Source: Coprothermobacterota bacterium (GTDB taxonomy: Bacteria; Caldisericota; JANLFM01). Taken from it: 8,789 nt of DNA. The notes beneath the pieces were generated by a model. It was given only the letters and a program-made list of their open reading frames with translations, searched no databases and was not told the origin of the DNA. The number at the start of each line of letters is the position of its first letter. The first letter of the stretch is position 1. A program made the translations under genes and the position numbers. Of this stretch, positions 7,245 to 8,789 are shown in pieces. The stretch spans positions 1 through 8,789 of the forward strand of contig JAPLHX010000219.1 in NCBI GenBank assembly GCA_026389415.1, given 5' to 3'.

Positions 7245-8789
7245 ACTTGCCTCCCCCTGGTGGTTAGTCTCTTTCCTCTTCCTTGCCCTGATCATCTTCT
7301 GGCGTCCAGGGAAAATCCCGGTCACTATCTTGCGAGCACTGGCTTGGGTTCTCCTCGCGCTCGCACTTGCTCAACCCAGTATCTTCTGGCAAACGCCTGG
7401 CGGCACGATTACCTATCTGGTGGATCGCTCGCGCTCGATTCGAGCAACTATTGATCCGACCAGCGTACCCCGGAATTCCAATGTTGATACGCGCTTTATG
7501 TTTTTCGGCGATGACCACGGTTCGGATATCGGCATCTCTCTGTCTGCCGCCGCAGCTGAAACTGAAGGGTTTAGTGGAAAGGTTGTGCTTTTAAGCGATG
7601 GCCAAGATACGGGTGATCGAGTGGGAGAAGCGCTGGAGGATTTGGTGCGTCGAGGAATACAGGTGGATGTATTGCCGTTGGCTCCTACATTTTCCGATGT
7701 GGCACTCAACTTGCAAACGCCACGCGTTCTTGGTGCCAATGAGCGCTTTGACCTGGTAGTGGAAGTGACTTCTTTGGCGATTTCTCGGGCGACCCTGACG
7801 ATCTCGGTGGATGGAACGCCCGCTAGCCGGCAAGAACTAAGCTTGCAAGAAGGGAAAAACCTATTCCAGCTTCCATTAGCTCTTGTCCAGCCGGGGATTC
7901 ACTCGATCGAAGGATCCCTGGCGGCTACAGGAGATCTTTTCTTGGAGAACAATACCTCCTTTGCATTCCCCACGGTGTTGGCGGGAAAGGGGATTCTGGT
8001 GGTTTCCACTCAACCCAATGGAGATCGCTTTGCTTCCCTTCTAATAGAACAGGGCGTGCCAAATGATTTGATTCAGCCTATTGCATTGCCGGAGGACGTC
8101 AAGCCGCTGACGGCATATGAAGGCATCGTACTGGTTGATGTTGACAATGCAGAGCTAGCCCCTGCGCAAGTGAATGCGCTCACCCTCTTTGTTCGTACTC
8201 TGGGAGGCGGTCTGCTGGTGATTGGCGGGGGTCACTCCTATACCCTGGGAAACTATTTCCGTTCCCCGCTGGAGGAGATTTTGCCGGTGGTCTCCCAACC
8301 GAGATTGGAGCAGGACCTCCCAGAGATGGCCATTGTATTCGTGGTGGATAACTCTTCTTCCATGTGGCAGAAAACCGGTGAATATGAAAAGTTGGACCTA
8401 GCCCAGGAAGTAGCCGTTCGCGCTTCCGCCCCCCTGCGCCAGCAAGACCAGGTAGGAGTTTTGGCTTTCTCCGATCAGCCAAACTGGTTGTTGCCGTTGG
8501 GTCCAGGCCGTAATTTCTCTCAAATTACGGAAAAAATTCTTACAAAGGGGCCGGGCGGAGGAACGAATGCCTTCTTGGCGCTGAGCGAGGCGTTGCACCA
8601 ACTTCAACAAACGGATGCCAAGCTGAAACACATCATTTTCATCTCAGATGGCAAGTCCCAGCAGGGCGAATTCCCCACTTTGATCCAACAAGCTCGCCGA
8701 GAAGGAGTCTACGTCACCGCTTTGGCTATTGGTGAGGATGCGGACCTTCCTTTTATGGAAGAGATCGCAACCGGGGGAGAAGGGAAATT
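7237..8789 (+). CDS. Double-VWA membrane protein with GATase-like segment (3' end outside window)
   Basis: The frame is open from ATG 7237 to the window edge, 517 residues. Helices lie at about residues 8-22 and 28-46. A compact first VWA unit (about 58-149) has MIDAS DRSRS (63-67), Ser96-Asp97 and LLSDGQD (118-124). A beta-sandwich-like region (about 155-245) is followed by a glutamine-amidotransferase-like stretch (about 250-350) with GGGLLVIGGGHSYTLGNY (323-340) and PLEEILPV. A second, more canonical VWA domain then runs from about 364 to the edge, with DNSSS (371-375), Thr443 in GGGTN and Asp471 in ISDG. No catalytic Cys is visible at the amidotransferase nucleophile position, so that segment is probably structural. 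The gene overlaps the upstream stop by eight bases, consistent with membership of the same operon. VWA plus amidotransferase-like proteins commonly neighbour BatA-like genes; their role is unknown. Confidence 0.9.
   Translation, partial: MVELASPWWLVSFLFLALIIFWRPGKIPVTILRALAWVLLALALAQPSIFWQTPGGTITYLVDRSRSIRATIDPTSVPRNSNVDTRFMFFGDDHGSDIGISLSAAAAETEGFSGKVVLLSDGQDTGDRVGEALEDLVRRGIQVDVLPLAPTFSDVALNLQTPRVLGANERFDLVVEVTSLAISRATLTISVDGTPASRQELSLQEGKNLFQLPLALVQPGIHSIEGSLAATGDLFLENNTSFAFPTVLAGKGILVVSTQPNGDRFASLLIEQGVPNDLIQPIALPEDVKPLTAYEGIVLVDVDNAELAPAQVNALTLFVRTLGGGLLVIGGGHSYTLGNYFRSPLEEILPVVSQPRLEQDLPEMAIVFVVDNSSSMWQKTGEYEKLDLAQEVAVRASAPLRQQDQVGVLAFSDQPNWLLPLGPGRNFSQITEKILTKGPGGGTNAFLALSEALHQLQQTDAKLKHIIFISDGKSQQGEFPTLIQQARREGVYVTALAIGEDADLPFMEEIATGGEGK

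Noticed and set aside
3698..8789. MoxR-VWA cluster as an anti-phage defence island
   Set aside because: MoxR-VWA pairs occur in some conflict systems, but here there is no nuclease, toxin, transposase or other effector, and the neighbours are housekeeping genes; an envelope or chaperone role is more economical.

Overview
This is a single-direction (+ strand) bacterial chromosomal segment with about even base composition. No mobile element, CRISPR array, tRNA or rRNA was seen. The host phylum cannot be fixed from the sequence. The presence of mutS2, a Thermus-type tyrosyl-tRNA synthetase and a MoxR/DUF58/BatA-like cluster would suit Planctomycetota, Armatimonadota, Chloroflexota or deep Bacillota. 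I lean to one of the first three because purine-rich ribosome binding sites are inconsistent, but confidence is low.

Layout: (1) 2-559, the C-terminal end of mutS2, with a KOW-like segment and an Smr domain carrying LDLHG rather than the usual LDLRG. (2) 560-1018, a 459-base gap with no convincing gene, containing overlapping short inverted repeats and a possible promoter whose predicted transcript would begin almost at the tyrS start codon. (3) 1019-2236, tyrS, complete with HIGH, KMSKS and S4 elements but with a valine where a tyrosine-contacting glutamine is expected. (4) 2277-8789 and beyond, a tightly packed five-gene module: a three-helix membrane protein with a large probable extracytoplasmic region, a MoxR-type AAA+ ATPase, a DUF58 protein, a BatA-like membrane VWA protein, and a larger membrane protein with two VWA units around a glutamine-amidotransferase-like segment. 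The last gene runs off the window and starts at 7237.

The last four genes overlap each other's stop codons (3698/3701, 4663/4663, 5547/5550, 7237/7244), which implies one transcript and coupled translation. By family knowledge, MoxR ATPases act as chaperones or remodellers together with VWA proteins that bind metal through a MIDAS site. Here one ATPase is encoded with three proteins bearing four MIDAS motifs, three of the five products being membrane-anchored. The likely product is an envelope-associated assembly or remodelling machine whose client is unknown. Gene order of this kind recurs in several phyla, so the module is undercharacterised rather than wholly new. The least understood parts are the first protein (2277-3701) and the compact N-terminal VWA unit of the last one.
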